DNA from: Streptomyces melanogenes
GTDB lineage: Bacteria; Actinomycetota; Actinomycetes; Streptomycetales; Streptomycetaceae
Assembly: GCF_014649795.1 (NCBI RefSeq)
Contig: NZ_BMTS01000005.1
Span: forward strand, 186,001-250,000
Direction: 5' to 3'
DNA: 64,000 nt
The position numbers and the translations under genes are program-made. Position 1 is the stretch's first letter. The number at the start of each line of letters is the position of its first letter. This document shows positions 6,892 to 14,820 of the stretch, in pieces. The notes below the pieces were generated by a model. That model did not search any database. It had not been told where the DNA came from and saw only the letters and a list, made by a program, of their open reading frames with translations.

Positions 6892-7938
6892 TTACGCGGT
6901 CCTTCCACTCTGCGTGTACGCGCCCGACGCTACCGCGAGGAGCCGTGACGCCTTCAGCTCGGTCTCGGCCCACTCCCGCTCGGGGTCCGAGCCCCAGGTG
7001 ATGCCGGCGCCGGTGCCGAAGCGGAGCACGCCGTGGGGGCGGTCGATCCAGAAGGTGCGTATGCCGACGGCGAGCTCGGCCGTGCCCCGGTCGGCGTCGA
7101 CCCAGCCGATGCCGCCGCAGTAGGGGCCGCGCGGGGCGGTCTCCAGGGCCTCGATGATCCGCAGCGCGCTGGACTTGGGCGCCCCGGTGACCGAGCCGGG
7201 CGGGAAGGAGGCGTCGAGCAGCTCCTTCCACCCCGCTCCCTCGCGCAGTTCCCCGCGGACGGTCGAGACGAGGTGGACCAGGCCGGGGTGCGGCTCGACC
7301 GCGCAGAGCTCGGGCACGGTGACCGAGCCGGTGGCGCAGACCCGCCCCAGGTCGTTGCGGACCAGGTCGACGATCATCACGTTCTCGGCGTGGTCCTTCT
7401 CCAGGAGGTCCTCGGCCGTGCGGCCGGTCCCCTTGATGGGTCCGGACTCCACGACCCGGCCCGTACGCCGCAGGAAGAGCTCGGGCGAGGCGGTGGCGAT
7501 CTCCACGCCGTGCGCGGGCAGCCGAATCGTTCCGGCATAGGGGGCGGGGTTGCCCCGGGCGAGCAGTGCGGTGAGCGCGTCGACGTCGGCGGCGGCCAGG
7601 TCGGGCAGTGGCGCGGTCAGTACGCGGCAGAGGTTCGCCTGGTAGACCTCGCCGGCCGCGATGTGCTCGCGGATCCTGCGCACGCCCGCGGTGTACGCGG
7701 CGCGGTCGAGGGACGACGCCCAGTCACCGGCGGCGGGCCCGCGCCAGGCGCCCGGGACGGGCGCGGGGACGGGGGCGACCCGTACGTCCGCGAAGCGGGC
7801 ACAGACGAGACGGCCCTCGAAGTCGGCGGCGACGGCCCAGAACCCGGCGGAGTCCAGCGCCTCCGGGTCGGCGGTCACATCGCGGAGATCGGAGGCGAGG
7901 AGCCCGCCGAAACGGGCCAGAGGAGCGAGGTCATGCAC
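6892..7938 (-). CDS. pabB: Aminodeoxychorismate synthase component I
   Basis: The 348-residue chorismate-binding enzyme carries GPIKGTGRT, whose lysine replaces the alanine of anthranilate synthase (PIAGT) and marks PabB rather than TrpE. It is followed by KDHAENVMIVDLVRNDLGRV and the C-terminal GSVTGAPKSSALRIIE motif. With a glutamine amidotransferase partner encoded elsewhere it makes 4-amino-4-deoxychorismate. The open frame runs far upstream through the tRNA genes, but the GTG at 7938 is the true start: TAGACT lies exactly 7 nt upstream, so the pabB-pabC mRNA is probably leaderless. Confidence 0.9.
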   Translation of the reverse strand: MHDLAPLARFGGLLASDLRDVTADPEALDSAGFWAVAADFEGRLVCARFADVRVAPVPAPVPGAWRGPAAGDWASSLDRAAYTAGVRRIREHIAAGEVYQANLCRVLTAPLPDLAAADVDALTALLARGNPAPYAGTIRLPAHGVEIATASPELFLRRTGRVVESGPIKGTGRTAEDLLEKDHAENVMIVDLVRNDLGRVCATGSVTVPELCAVEPHPGLVHLVSTVRGELREGAGWKELLDASFPPGSVTGAPKSSALRIIEALETAPRGPYCGGIGWVDADRGTAELAVGIRTFWIDRPHGVLRFGTGAGITWGSDPEREWAETELKASRLLAVASGAYTQSGRTA

Positions 7939-8047
7939 GGTTGTGAGTCTAGGGGGGCGACGATGCGGCCGCCCTGGACCGGGCGCGGACCAGGGGCGAC
8001 GCCGGGTGCGGGCCGAGCACACCGCAGCACGCTGCGGAAACGCGTTT

Positions 8048-8075
8048 TTGTACTGGCCCAGGAATCCGCTAGAGT
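8048..8075 (+). promoter_or_regulatory. Promoter of the Gly-Cys-Val tRNA cluster
   Basis: TTGTAC (8048-8053) and TAGAGT (8070-8075), 16 bp apart, resemble a housekeeping HrdB promoter. They lie 42 bp before the first tRNA and are the only such pair in the gap. Confidence 0.65.
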
Positions 8076-8117
8076 TCAACACGTCGCCGGGACGCGCAAG
8101 CGAAACGGAAACGACAA

Positions 8118-8190
8118 GCGGACGTGGCTCAGTTGGTAGAGCATCACCTTGCCAAGGTGAGGGTCGCGAGTTCGAATCTCGTCGTCCGCT
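8118..8190 (+). tRNA. tRNA-Gly (anticodon GCC)
   Basis: A 73-nt cloverleaf with acceptor GCGGACG/CGTCCGC, anticodon loop TTGCCAA (GCC) and T-loop GTTCGAATC. CCA is not encoded. It is the first gene of a five-tRNA cluster. Confidence 0.97.
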
Positions 8191-8229
8191 CGATGTGGGG
8201 GATCTTCCCGAACCCCTGCTCTCACTCCT

Positions 8230-8300
8230 GGTGGAGTGGCCGAGAGGCGAGGCAACGGCCTGCAAAGCCGTCTACACGGGTTCAAATCCCGTCTCCACCT
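8230..8300 (+). tRNA. tRNA-Cys (anticodon GCA)
   Basis: A cloverleaf with acceptor GGTGGAG/CTCCACC, anticodon loop CTGCAAA (GCA) and T-loop GGTTCAAATCC. The next three bases are CCA, so this is the one tRNA in the window whose 3' CCA appears to be encoded (to 8303). The next tRNA begins two bases later. Confidence 0.97.
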
Positions 8301-8304
8301 CCAA

Positions 8305-8376
8305 GGACGATTAGCTCAGCGGGAGAGCGCTTCCCTGACACGGAAGAGGTCACTGGTTCAATCCCAGTATCGTCCA
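8305..8376 (+). tRNA. tRNA-Val (anticodon GAC), copy 1
   Basis: A 72-nt cloverleaf with acceptor GGACGAT/ATCGTCC and anticodon loop CTGACAC (GAC). It differs from the next two copies only in its acceptor stem. Confidence 0.97.
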
Positions 8377-8400
8377 CTGGATCTTCTCGAAGATCTGCCC

Positions 8401-8472
8401 GCGCGATTAGCTCAGCGGGAGAGCGCTTCCCTGACACGGAAGAGGTCACTGGTTCAATCCCAGTATCGCGCA
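8401..8472 (+). tRNA. tRNA-Val (anticodon GAC), copy 2
   Basis: A 72-nt cloverleaf with acceptor GCGCGAT/ATCGCGC and anticodon loop CTGACAC. It is identical to copy 3 at 8522. Confidence 0.97.
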
Positions 8473-8521
8473 CGCAGTACCACCCGGTCCGGAACCGTCC
8501 TGTAGGGTTCTGACCGACCCC

Positions 8522-8593
8522 GCGCGATTAGCTCAGCGGGAGAGCGCTTCCCTGACACGGAAGAGGTCACTGGTTCAATCCCAGTATCGCGCA
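8522..8593 (+). tRNA. tRNA-Val (anticodon GAC), copy 3
   Basis: Identical in all 72 nt to copy 2. It is the last tRNA of the cluster and is followed 9 bp later by the cluster terminator. Confidence 0.97.
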
Positions 8594-8602
8594 CAGCCCG
8601 GA

Positions 8603-8630
8603 GCCCCCGGCCTTCTCGAAGGCCGGGGGC
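8603..8630 (+). terminator. Terminator of the tRNA cluster
   Basis: A perfect 12-bp stem (GCCCCCGGCCTT and complement) closes the tetraloop CTCG, directly after the third tRNA-Val(GAC). Confidence 0.85.
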
Positions 8631-8674
8631 TTCGTCGTGCGCGGACGGGGCCCCGACATGTGGGGCCGCGCCGC

Positions 8675-8992
8675 TCAGGACGAGAAGAGCATGTGACCGA
8701 AGCCCTTGTGGCGCTTGTGGCCGCCGTAGTGGCCACCGCCGTGGCCGCCGTGCTGCGGGGCGCCCCAGGCCGGGGCGTGCGGGGCCTGGGCCGGGTAGCC
8801 CTGCGGGGCCGGGGGCGCGGGGTAGGCCTGCGGAGCGGGCGGCGCCTGCTGCACCCACTGCGACTCCAGTCGGGTCAGCGACTCCAGCTCCCCGTAGTCG
8901 AGGAAGATCCCCCGGCAACCGCTGCACTGCTCGATCTGGACACCGTTGCGGTTGTACGTGTGCATCGGTGCGTGGCACTTGGGACACTGCAT
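8675..8992 (-). CDS. TFIIB-type zinc-ribbon protein
   Basis: The 105-residue protein begins with a zinc ribbon, CPKCHAPM at residues 3-10 and CSGCRGIFLD at 23-32. The four cysteines would bind one zinc, as in the zf-TFIIB family. The middle is rich in Pro, Ala and Gln (PPAPQAYPAPPAPQGYP) and the tail is rich in Gly and His (HGGHGGGHYGGHKRHKG), which may bind metal too. Function is unknown. The ATG at 8992 is preceded by GAGGAG. It stands alone between the tRNA cluster and the APH-like gene. Confidence 0.82.
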   Translation of the reverse strand: MQCPKCHAPMHTYNRNGVQIEQCSGCRGIFLDYGELESLTRLESQWVQQAPPAPQAYPAPPAPQGYPAQAPHAPAWGAPQHGGHGGGHYGGHKRHKGFGHMLFSS

Positions 8993-9052
8993 GACCGGCT
9001 CAACTCCTCGCCGTTTCTACGATGGGCAACCAGCACCCTACGTCGGCCGCCG

Positions 9053-10078
9053 TCACGGGAACTCGGGCGGGAGTGCTGCGATTCGGGCACAGCTCCCGAT
9101 CATGGCCAGCTCCGCCTCGTCCGGCACGCGGCGCTCCCCCGCGCATTTGGCCAGGGCCAGGGCCGCCGTCTGTACGGTCAGGGCGCGCGCGGGAACGTCG
9201 AGTTGGGGCCAGGGATCGCCCTCCGGGGGCACGGCGGGACCGCCCGCTTCCCGGTAGGCGGCGAGGAACCGGGTCCAGTCGTCGGGGTCGAGCAGGCCCG
9301 CCGCGTACCAGGCGGCCGGCCGCGCCAAGTCCCAGGCGGGCTCGCCCAGTCCCAGGTCGTCCACGTCGATGAGCAGCCAGTCGCCGGTGCGAGCGTGCCG
9401 GATGAGCTGGCCGAGGTGGAGGTCGCCGTGGCAGAGCGTGCCCTCGGCCGGGCGGGGGTGCGGGGTCTGGACCGGGCCGGGGTATGGGGTCTTGGCCCGG
9501 GCCCATGGGGGGAGTTGGGCCCAGGCCCGCAGGACGGGGTCGGCCTCCGTCCCCTGGACCCCGGCTTCCCGCATCCGCGCCACGGCCCTGGCGGCCTTGA
9601 CGGGGCCCCGCATGGCGGGCAGCGGCCCAGGCAGCGCGGCGGTCGGTACCAGGTGCAGGGCCGCCAGCAGCCGCCCGGCCTCTGCCCAGGGGGCGCTGTC
9701 GGGGTCCGTGGGGTCTACGGGGGTGCCGTGGGGCCAGAGGGTGAGGGGGCGGCTGTGTAGGAGGGCTGCGTGTTCGTCTGCGGGCCGGTGGGGGCTGGGC
9801 GCGCAGTTCCCCGCGCCCCTTACAGGGGCGTGCTTGAGGGGGGCCAGCAGCACTCCGTGCAGGAGGGGGTGTGCGGCCACGGCCAGGCGGACGTCGAGCG
9901 CGGCCAGGTCCGTGTCAGGGGCATGCGCCTTGGCCACGATGTGCCCGTGCCGGACGACGGTCCCGTCAGGCCGGTCGGCGAGGACCTCGGTACTGGGCGT
10001 GTGAAGCCCGTCCCCAGGCTCGTGCCCGGCCGCCGTACGAGCGGCTTCGGCCAGCGTGTCGACGAGTGAGGGGGACAT
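9053..10078 (-). CDS. APH/choline-kinase-like phosphotransferase with repeat-derived insertion
   Basis: The 341-residue protein belongs to the aminoglycoside phosphotransferase (APH) fold. LCHGDLHLGQLI (catalytic HGD motif) lies near residue 215 and LLIDVDDLGLGEPAWDLA (metal-binding acidic motif) near 233. The substrate is unknown; such proteins in Streptomyces are mostly uncharacterised small-molecule kinases, and a resistance role is not supported. The ATG at 10078 starts MSPSLVDTLAEAA. Oddly, about 17 residues around APVRGAGNCAPSPHRPA are encoded by a copy of the dispersed 42-bp repeat (9778-9819), inserted in frame between the N-lobe strands. Confidence 0.8.
   Translation of the reverse strand: MSPSLVDTLAEAARTAAGHEPGDGLHTPSTEVLADRPDGTVVRHGHIVAKAHAPDTDLAALDVRLAVAAHPLLHGVLLAPLKHAPVRGAGNCAPSPHRPADEHAALLHSRPLTLWPHGTPVDPTDPDSAPWAEAGRLLAALHLVPTAALPGPLPAMRGPVKAARAVARMREAGVQGTEADPVLRAWAQLPPWARAKTPYPGPVQTPHPRPAEGTLCHGDLHLGQLIRHARTGDWLLIDVDDLGLGEPAWDLARPAAWYAAGLLDPDDWTRFLAAYREAGGPAVPPEGDPWPQLDVPARALTVQTAALALAKCAGERRVPDEAELAMIGSCARIAALPPEFP
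9778..9819 (-). repeat. 42-bp dispersed repeat, copy inside a coding sequence
   Basis: It matches the intergenic copy at 10116-10157 (opposite orientation) at 41 of 42 positions. Here it is part of the APH-like gene and is read in frame without a stop. Confidence 0.85.
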
Positions 10079-10115
10079 AGGTCTCCCAGCGTACGGGCTC
10101 GGCCTGCACCCCCAG

Positions 10116-10157
10116 GGGGCGCGGGGAACTGCGCGACCAGCCCCCACCGGCCCGCAG
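10116..10157 (+). repeat. 42-bp dispersed repeat, intergenic copy
   Basis: It begins GGGGCGCGGGGAACTGCGCG and ends GGCCCGCAG. It is identical over 42 bp to the copy at 28234-28275. Together with the copy at 9778 it forms an inverted pair around the 5' part of the APH-like gene. Confidence 0.9.
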
Positions 10158-10176
10158 ACAAAGACCGGGCACATAC

Positions 10177-10224
10177 AAAAGGCGTTGCCCGGCCGGCTCC
10201 CCAGCCGTCCGGGCAACGCCTTTT
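10177..10224. terminator. Strong hairpin terminator
   Basis: A perfect 16-bp stem (AAAAGGCGTTGCCCGG and complement) with a 16-nt loop, bearing A4 and T4 at its ends, so it could work in both directions. It lies between the 69-residue membrane-protein gene and the APH-like gene, both on the minus strand. Confidence 0.85.
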
Positions 10225-10314
10225 CACTGCCGTCCGCCGCACCCCCGTCCCCACGGGGCTGAAAATGGCCGGATGTCCCCGACCCGGTCCGCTCTACCGG
10301 GTCCGAGGCGCCGC

Positions 10315-10524
10315 TCAGCGCCCCAGCATCACGCCCACGGACGACGCTTGTGTGACCACCGCGTCCCAGCCGCCGAAGACGACTGTCAGCAGGGCCGCCA
10401 GGGGAAGGGCCATGGCCGTCGCCACCAAGGGGTGGCGCGGACCGGACCGGCGGGCGCCGAACGCCGCGGCGTAAGCCCTGCGTCCTCGCGTGCGGAGAAC
10501 CGTCCGCGTTGCCGTGTCCGCCAT
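10315..10524 (-). CDS. Small membrane protein, 69 residues
   Basis: The protein has a basic N-terminus (RTRGRRAYAAAFGARRSG) followed by a single hydrophobic span HPLVATAMALPLAALLTVVFGGW at about residues 32-54. I do not recognise a family. The ATG at 10524 has GGAGAGGG upstream, which is a better start than the longer ORF offers. It is followed by the terminator at 10177 and so is probably transcribed alone. Confidence 0.62.
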   Translation of the reverse strand: MADTATRTVLRTRGRRAYAAAFGARRSGPRHPLVATAMALPLAALLTVVFGGWDAVVTQASSVGVMLGR

Positions 10525-10711
10525 GGTCCCTCTCCTGTCGAATCGACAGCGGCGGGCGTCTGACCTCGGGGGACGAGTGCTGCGCCCGCCGCTTGACTTC
10601 AACAGTAGGGAAACGGCGGACGCCGGGCGTCATGCCCTCGTACCGATTGCCGGGCCTCCCAGGGGATGAGTGGGTCCCCACTCTCGTACTCCCCTGGGTG
10701 GAGACGGGGTC

Positions 10712-10978
10712 CTAGGACTTGGGGTCTTCCCGGAGGGGACGGGCCTGCGCCTCCGACGCGTCCTCCCTGGGGACGGGCTGCTCTACCAGGGCCAGGACCC
10801 GGTTCGCCATGAAGCGCGCGGTGCGCACCACGGTGCCGCTACGGGTGACTTCGCTCACTTCCACCACCCCTCTGCGGACCGCCGTCTCCACCCTGCGACC
10901 CGCCCGGCTTGCCACCACTTCGTACGTCCGTGTCGTGTCACCCGCGTCCACGACTATCTCCACTCGGTCACCCTTCAC
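10712..10978 (-). CDS. Conserved hypothetical protein, 88 residues
   Basis: The protein is strand-rich and basic: VKGDRVEIVVDAGDTTRTYE, then EVTRSGTVVRTARFMANRVL. It has no membrane segment and no motif I recognise. The GTG at 10978 was chosen because AAGGGGG lies 9 nt upstream; the longer reading frame adds an unlikely Arg-rich stretch. It is divergent from the Ser/Thr kinase gene across 200 bp. Confidence 0.6.
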   Translation of the reverse strand: MKGDRVEIVVDAGDTTRTYEVVASRAGRRVETAVRRGVVEVSEVTRSGTVVRTARFMANRVLALVEQPVPREDASEAQARPLREDPKS

Positions 10979-11179
10979 CGATCCAATCCCCCTTCTGCGA
11001 CGAACAATTGAGAGCGCGCTCCCGGCAGCGCGCCGCGCACGGCGCGTTGCTGACCACTCTTCAAGTTTCCCACCGGGCACTGACAATCGATGGGTGCGCG
11101 AGGGCGCGGCCTATGAGCACACCGGCCCGGGGGTACGTAAGCTGTGCCACGTCAACAGGACCGGGCAGCGGGGATGAAA

Positions 11180-12403
11180 ATGGCGATGATGCGGCTCCGG
11201 CGCGAGGACCCGCGTGTCGTCGGCTCGTTCCGGCTCCACCGGCGCCTCGGCGCGGGTGGCATGGGTGTCGTCTACCTCGGCTCCGACCGGCGCGGCCAGC
11301 GGGTCGCGCTGAAGGTGATCCGGCCGGACCTCGCCGAGGACCAGGAGTTCCGCTCGCGCTTCGCCCGCGAGGTGTCGGCGGCCCGGCGCATCCGCGGCGG
11401 CTGCACGGCCCGGCTGGTCGCGGCCGACCTGGAGGCCGACCGCCCCTGGTTCGCGACGCAGTACGTGCCGGGCCCCTCGCTCCACGACAAGGTCGCCGAG
11501 GAGGGCCCGCTGGCCGCGGCCGAGACCGCCGCGATCGGCGCCGCGCTCTCCGAGGGCCTGGTGGCGGTCCACGAGGCCGGTGTGGTGCACCGGGACCTCA
11601 AGCCGTCCAACATCCTGCTCTCCCCCAAGGGCCCCCGGATCATCGACTTCGGCATCGCCTGGGCGACCGGCGCCTCCACGCTGACCCACGTCGGCACGGC
11701 GGTGGGCTCGCCCGGCTTCCTCGCGCCCGAGCAGGTGCGCGGCGCGGCGGTCACGCCCGCCACGGACGTCTTCTCGCTGGGCGCGACGCTGGCGTACGCG
11801 GCGATGGGCGACTCGCCCTTCGGGCACGGCAGTTCGGAGGTCATGCTCTACCGCGTCGTCCACGAGGAGCCGCAGCTGCACGGGGTGCCGGACGCGCTGG
11901 CGCCGCTGGTGCGGGCCTGTCTGGCCAAGGACCCGGAGGAGCGCCCGAGCACGCTCCAGCTGTCGATGCGGCTCAAGGAGATCGCGGCGCGGGAGGCGCA
12001 GGGCGGCGGTCTGGACGCGCGCCCGCCCGCCCAGCGCGACCGCTCCGAGGCGGACCGGCCCACGGGACGGCTGCCTGAGCGCACCGAGCGGTACGAGCAC
12101 GATGAGCGCACCCAGCGCTACACGGACACGGGCCGGGGTACGGGGGCGGGTCAGCGGTCGGGGGCGCCGCGTCCCAGCGGGCCGCGCACCGGTGGCTCTC
12201 GGCCGCCCGCGCCTCGCAACGGTGCGCGCCCTGCCAGCCGTACCAATGGGACCAACGGCCGACCCGGTACGCGTCCGGGTGCCCGGACCGGCACGGGGCG
12301 GTTGCGCCCGGCCAACCCTCGGCTGCTGCGCCAGCGGCTGATCGTGTTCTTCGTCGTCACGCTGATCGTGGCATTGGGGATCGCTGCGGCGCAGCAGCTG
12401 TAG
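11180..12403 (+). CDS. Membrane-anchored Ser/Thr protein kinase (PknB/Hanks type)
   Basis: A 407-residue Hanks-type kinase. Residues about 19-275 form the kinase domain, with the glycine loop LGAGGMGVVYLG, lysine VALKVI, catalytic loop HRDLKPSNILL, DFG motif (IIDFGIAWAT) and APE equivalent FLAPEQVRG. A low-complexity Pro/Arg/Gly-rich linker of about 110 residues follows, then a single C-terminal span (LIVFFVVTLIVALGIAAA) with only four residues outside. There is no PASTA or other external sensor domain, so it probably senses from the cytoplasmic side; this is inference. I placed the start at the ATG at 11180, 6 nt after CGGGG; ATG 11174 abuts that stretch. Targets are unknown. Confidence 0.9.
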   Translation: MAMMRLRREDPRVVGSFRLHRRLGAGGMGVVYLGSDRRGQRVALKVIRPDLAEDQEFRSRFAREVSAARRIRGGCTARLVAADLEADRPWFATQYVPGPSLHDKVAEEGPLAAAETAAIGAALSEGLVAVHEAGVVHRDLKPSNILLSPKGPRIIDFGIAWATGASTLTHVGTAVGSPGFLAPEQVRGAAVTPATDVFSLGATLAYAAMGDSPFGHGSSEVMLYRVVHEEPQLHGVPDALAPLVRACLAKDPEERPSTLQLSMRLKEIAAREAQGGGLDARPPAQRDRSEADRPTGRLPERTERYEHDERTQRYTDTGRGTGAGQRSGAPRPSGPRTGGSRPPAPRNGARPASRTNGTNGRPGTRPGARTGTGRLRPANPRLLRQRLIVFFVVTLIVALGIAAAQQL

Positions 12404-12425
12404 CGCTCTTCGGGCCGGCTTTCGG

Positions 12426-12548
12426 CTGCGGGTTGACTGTGGCTGGTCGCGCAGTTCCCCGCGCCCCTTCAGTACGCCCCTGCGGGGCGATCACCCCGCT
12501 GGTCGCGCCCACGCGGCGGAGCCGCAAATGTCACAGCCCCGCGCCCCT
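12426..12548 (-). repeat. Composite of the dispersed repeat (42-bp unit plus variant arm)
   Basis: A 42-bp unit at 12426-12467 (CTGCGGGTTGACTGTGG ... GCGCCCC) is followed by a second arm at 12499-12548, which carries GCCCACGCGGCGGAGCCGCA and ends in the same GCGCCCC. The second arm matches the right half of the element at 24825-24943. It fills most of the space between the kinase and the SpoU gene. Confidence 0.8.
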
Positions 12549-12567
12549 TAAGCCCCTGCGGGGCTCG

Positions 12568-13383
12568 CTACTCCGGTCTGCCCGTCGCCACCGCGTAGAA
12601 CGCCACCGCCGCCGCCGCGCCCACGTTGAGTGAGTCGACGCCGTGGGCCATCGGGATGCGGACCCATTCGTCGGCCGCGACCAGGGCCTGGGTGGAGAGG
12701 CCGTCGCCCTCCGCGCCGAGCATCAGGGCCACCTTGTCCAGCCGGTGGGGCGCCGCCTCGTTGATGGCGGAGGCCTTCTCGTCCGGGGTGAGGGCGAGCA
12801 GTCGGAAGCCCGCCTCTCGTACGGTCGCCAGGCTCTTGGGCCAGGACTCCAACCGCGCGTACGGGACGGAGAAGACCGCACCCATGGAGACCTTCACCGA
12901 GCGGCGGTAGAGCGGGTCGGCGCAGTCCGGCGAGAGCAGCACGGCGTCCATGCCGAGGGCCGCCGCGCTGCGAAAAATGGCGCCGATGTTCGTGTGGTCG
13001 TTCACGGCTTCCATCACCGCGACCCGGCGGCTGGTCGCCAGGATCTCCTCGGCCGTGGGCAGCGGCTTGCGCTGCATCGAGGCGAGGGCGCCGCGGTGCA
13101 CGTGGTAGCCGGTGACGCGCTCGGCGAGGTCGGGGCTGACCGCGTAGACCGGCGCCGGGAGCTCGTCGATGACGTCGCGCATGACGTCGACCCACTTGGC
13201 GGAGAGCAGCATGGACCGCATCTCGTAACCGGCGTCCTTGGCGCGTCTGATGACCTTCTCGCCCTCGGCGATGAACAGGCCCTCGGCGGGCTCGCGCTTG
13301 CGCCGCAGCTCGACGTCGGTCAGGCCCGTGTAGTCGCGCAGGCGCGGGTCGTCGGGGTCGTCGATGGTGATGAGATCAGCCAC
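12568..13383 (-). CDS. TrmH/SpoU-family RNA 2'-O-methyltransferase
   Basis: A 271-residue protein with an N-terminal substrate-binding region (RRKREPAEGLFIAEGEKVIRR, about 27-47) and a SPOUT knot domain. Motif 1 is NDHTNIGAIFRSAAALGMD (about 129-147), motif 2 LMLGAEGDGLS, and motif 3 DSLNVGAAAAVAFYA near the C-terminus. These form the S-adenosylmethionine pocket. It probably methylates a ribose in rRNA or tRNA; the site cannot be predicted. The GTG at 13383 is assumed because the reading frame begins with the conserved domain there. A second, different SpoU gene lies at 60145. Confidence 0.9.
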   Translation of the reverse strand: MADLITIDDPDDPRLRDYTGLTDVELRRKREPAEGLFIAEGEKVIRRAKDAGYEMRSMLLSAKWVDVMRDVIDELPAPVYAVSPDLAERVTGYHVHRGALASMQRKPLPTAEEILATSRRVAVMEAVNDHTNIGAIFRSAAALGMDAVLLSPDCADPLYRRSVKVSMGAVFSVPYARLESWPKSLATVREAGFRLLALTPDEKASAINEAAPHRLDKVALMLGAEGDGLSTQALVAADEWVRIPMAHGVDSLNVGAAAAVAFYAVATGRPE

Positions 13384-13447
13384 AGGGTGATACTGCCTTG
13401 TCCTGGGTGTGGTGCCAACGGCCCGGACCGAGATCCGTTACCGCGGG

Positions 13448-14677
13448 TTACGTAGTGGGTCGGGCAGGGCCCACGGCGACGACGTCACCGATCACGATGA
13501 CGGCCGGCGGCCGTACGTCCTGCGTGGTCACAGTCTCCCCCACCGTGGCGAGGGTCGCGTCGACCCGGCGCTGGGCGGCGGTGGTGCCCTCCTGCACGAG
13601 GGCGACGGGGGTGTCGGGGTTCTTGCCGTGGGCGATCAGCGTCCGGGCGATCGCGCCGATCTTGTCGACGCCCATCAGGATCACCAGCGTGCCCGTCAGC
13701 CGGGCGAGCGCCTCCCAGTCGACGAGCGAGCGCGCGTCGTCGGGCGCCACGTGGCCGCTGACCACGGTGAACTCGTGCGCCACACCCCGGTGGGTGACCG
13801 GGATGCCGGCCGCGCCCGGCACCGAGATGGAGCTGGAGATGCCCGGGACGACCGTGCACGGGATGCCCGCGTCGGCGAGCGCCTGGAGCTCCTCCATTCC
13901 GCGGCCGAAGACGTACGGGTCGCCGCCCTTGAGCCGGACGACGGCCTTGCCCGCCTTGGCGTGCTCGATCAGCGCGTTGTTGATGGCCTCCTGGGCCATG
14001 AACCGGCCGTACGGGATCTTCGCCGCGTCGATCACCTCGACGTGCGGCGGGAGTTCGTCGAGCAGGTCGCGCGGGCCGAGCCGGTCGGCGATGACCACGT
14101 CGGCCTCGGCGAGCAGCCGGCGGCCGCGCACGGTGATCAGGTCCGGGTCGCCGGGGCCGCCGCCGACGAGGGCGACGCCAGCCGTACGGGTGCGGTGGTG
14201 CGGGGCGACCAGGGTGCCGTCGCGCAGGCCCTCGACGACCGCGTCGCGGACGGCGGCGGTGCGGCGGGGGTCGGGGGCGCCGCCGGTGAGCACGGCGACC
14301 GTGACGCCTTCGCTGCGGCCGGTGGCCGGGGTCCAGGCGGTGGCCTGGGTCGCGTCGTCGGAGCGCACGCACCAGACGCGGTGGCGCTCGGCCTCGGCGG
14401 AGGCCCGCCCGTTGGCCTCGGTGTCGCTGCTGGCGACCAGGGCGTACCAGGCGTCCGCGAGGTCGCCGTCCTGGTACGGGCGGCGGTGCCAGGTGATCTC
14501 GCCGGTGTCCGCCATCGCCTCCACGGACGGGGTGGCGGACGGGGAGACCAGGACGATGTCGGCGCCGGCCGCGATCAGGGCCGGGAGGCGGCGCTGGGCG
14601 ACCTGGCCGCCGCCGATGACGACGACGCGGCGGCCGGTGAGGCGCAGGCCTACGGGGTACGCGGGGTGTTCTGCCAT
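13448..14677 (-). CDS. cobA: Siroheme/cobalamin synthase: precorrin-2 dehydrogenase plus uroporphyrinogen-III C-methyltransferase
   Basis: A 409-residue CysG-like fusion. Residues about 1-160 form the NAD-dependent precorrin-2 dehydrogenase (VVVIGGGQVAQRRLPAL at 19-35). Residues 165-409 form the SAM-dependent uroporphyrinogen-III methyltransferase (VALVGGGPGDPDLITVRG, then LKGGDPYVFGRG and VPGISS). It makes precorrin-2 and can oxidise it to sirohydrochlorin, feeding siroheme or cobalamin. CAGGAG precedes the ATG at 14677. It lies downstream of the BluB-CobT fusion on the same strand, but a hairpin in the 143-bp gap suggests partial uncoupling. cobA and cysG are both used as names for such fusions. 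Confidence 0.92.
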   Translation of the reverse strand: MAEHPAYPVGLRLTGRRVVVIGGGQVAQRRLPALIAAGADIVLVSPSATPSVEAMADTGEITWHRRPYQDGDLADAWYALVASSDTEANGRASAEAERHRVWCVRSDDATQATAWTPATGRSEGVTVAVLTGGAPDPRRTAAVRDAVVEGLRDGTLVAPHHRTRTAGVALVGGGPGDPDLITVRGRRLLAEADVVIADRLGPRDLLDELPPHVEVIDAAKIPYGRFMAQEAINNALIEHAKAGKAVVRLKGGDPYVFGRGMEELQALADAGIPCTVVPGISSSISVPGAAGIPVTHRGVAHEFTVVSGHVAPDDARSLVDWEALARLTGTLVILMGVDKIGAIARTLIAHGKNPDTPVALVQEGTTAAQRRVDATLATVGETVTTQDVRPPAVIVIGDVVAVGPARPTT

Positions 14678-14773
14678 GGCGGGTGGCTCCTGGTGCGGCG
14701 TCGGCGGGCGTCGTCGGAGGACGGGGCGTCGCCCCGGACCCCATTGTCTGCGGACCGTCGCCCGGCGCGCTCC

Positions 14774-14796
14774 CCCGTTCCGTACTGCGGAACGGG
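14774..14796 (-). terminator. Hairpin between the bluB-cobT fusion and cobA
   Basis: A perfect 9-bp stem (CCCGTTCCG / CGGAACGGG) with a 5-nt loop, starting 25 bp after the stop codon of the cobT fusion. There is no U tract. Confidence 0.6.
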
Positions 14797-14820
14797 CGGG
14801 CACGCCGGGTACGACCGTGG

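Noticed and set aside
7939..8265. An N-terminal extension of PabB through the tRNA genes
   Set aside because: The extension would read through tRNA-Gly and tRNA-Cys in reverse, and the leaderless GTG start at 7938 fits the family.
9053..10681. A 542-residue version of the APH-like protein
   Set aside because: It would read through a terminator hairpin and the repeat at 10116, and the ATG at 10078 begins the recognisable protein.
12426..12548. A CRISPR-like array
   Set aside because: Only two diverged units with no regular spacers are present; this is the dispersed repeat.
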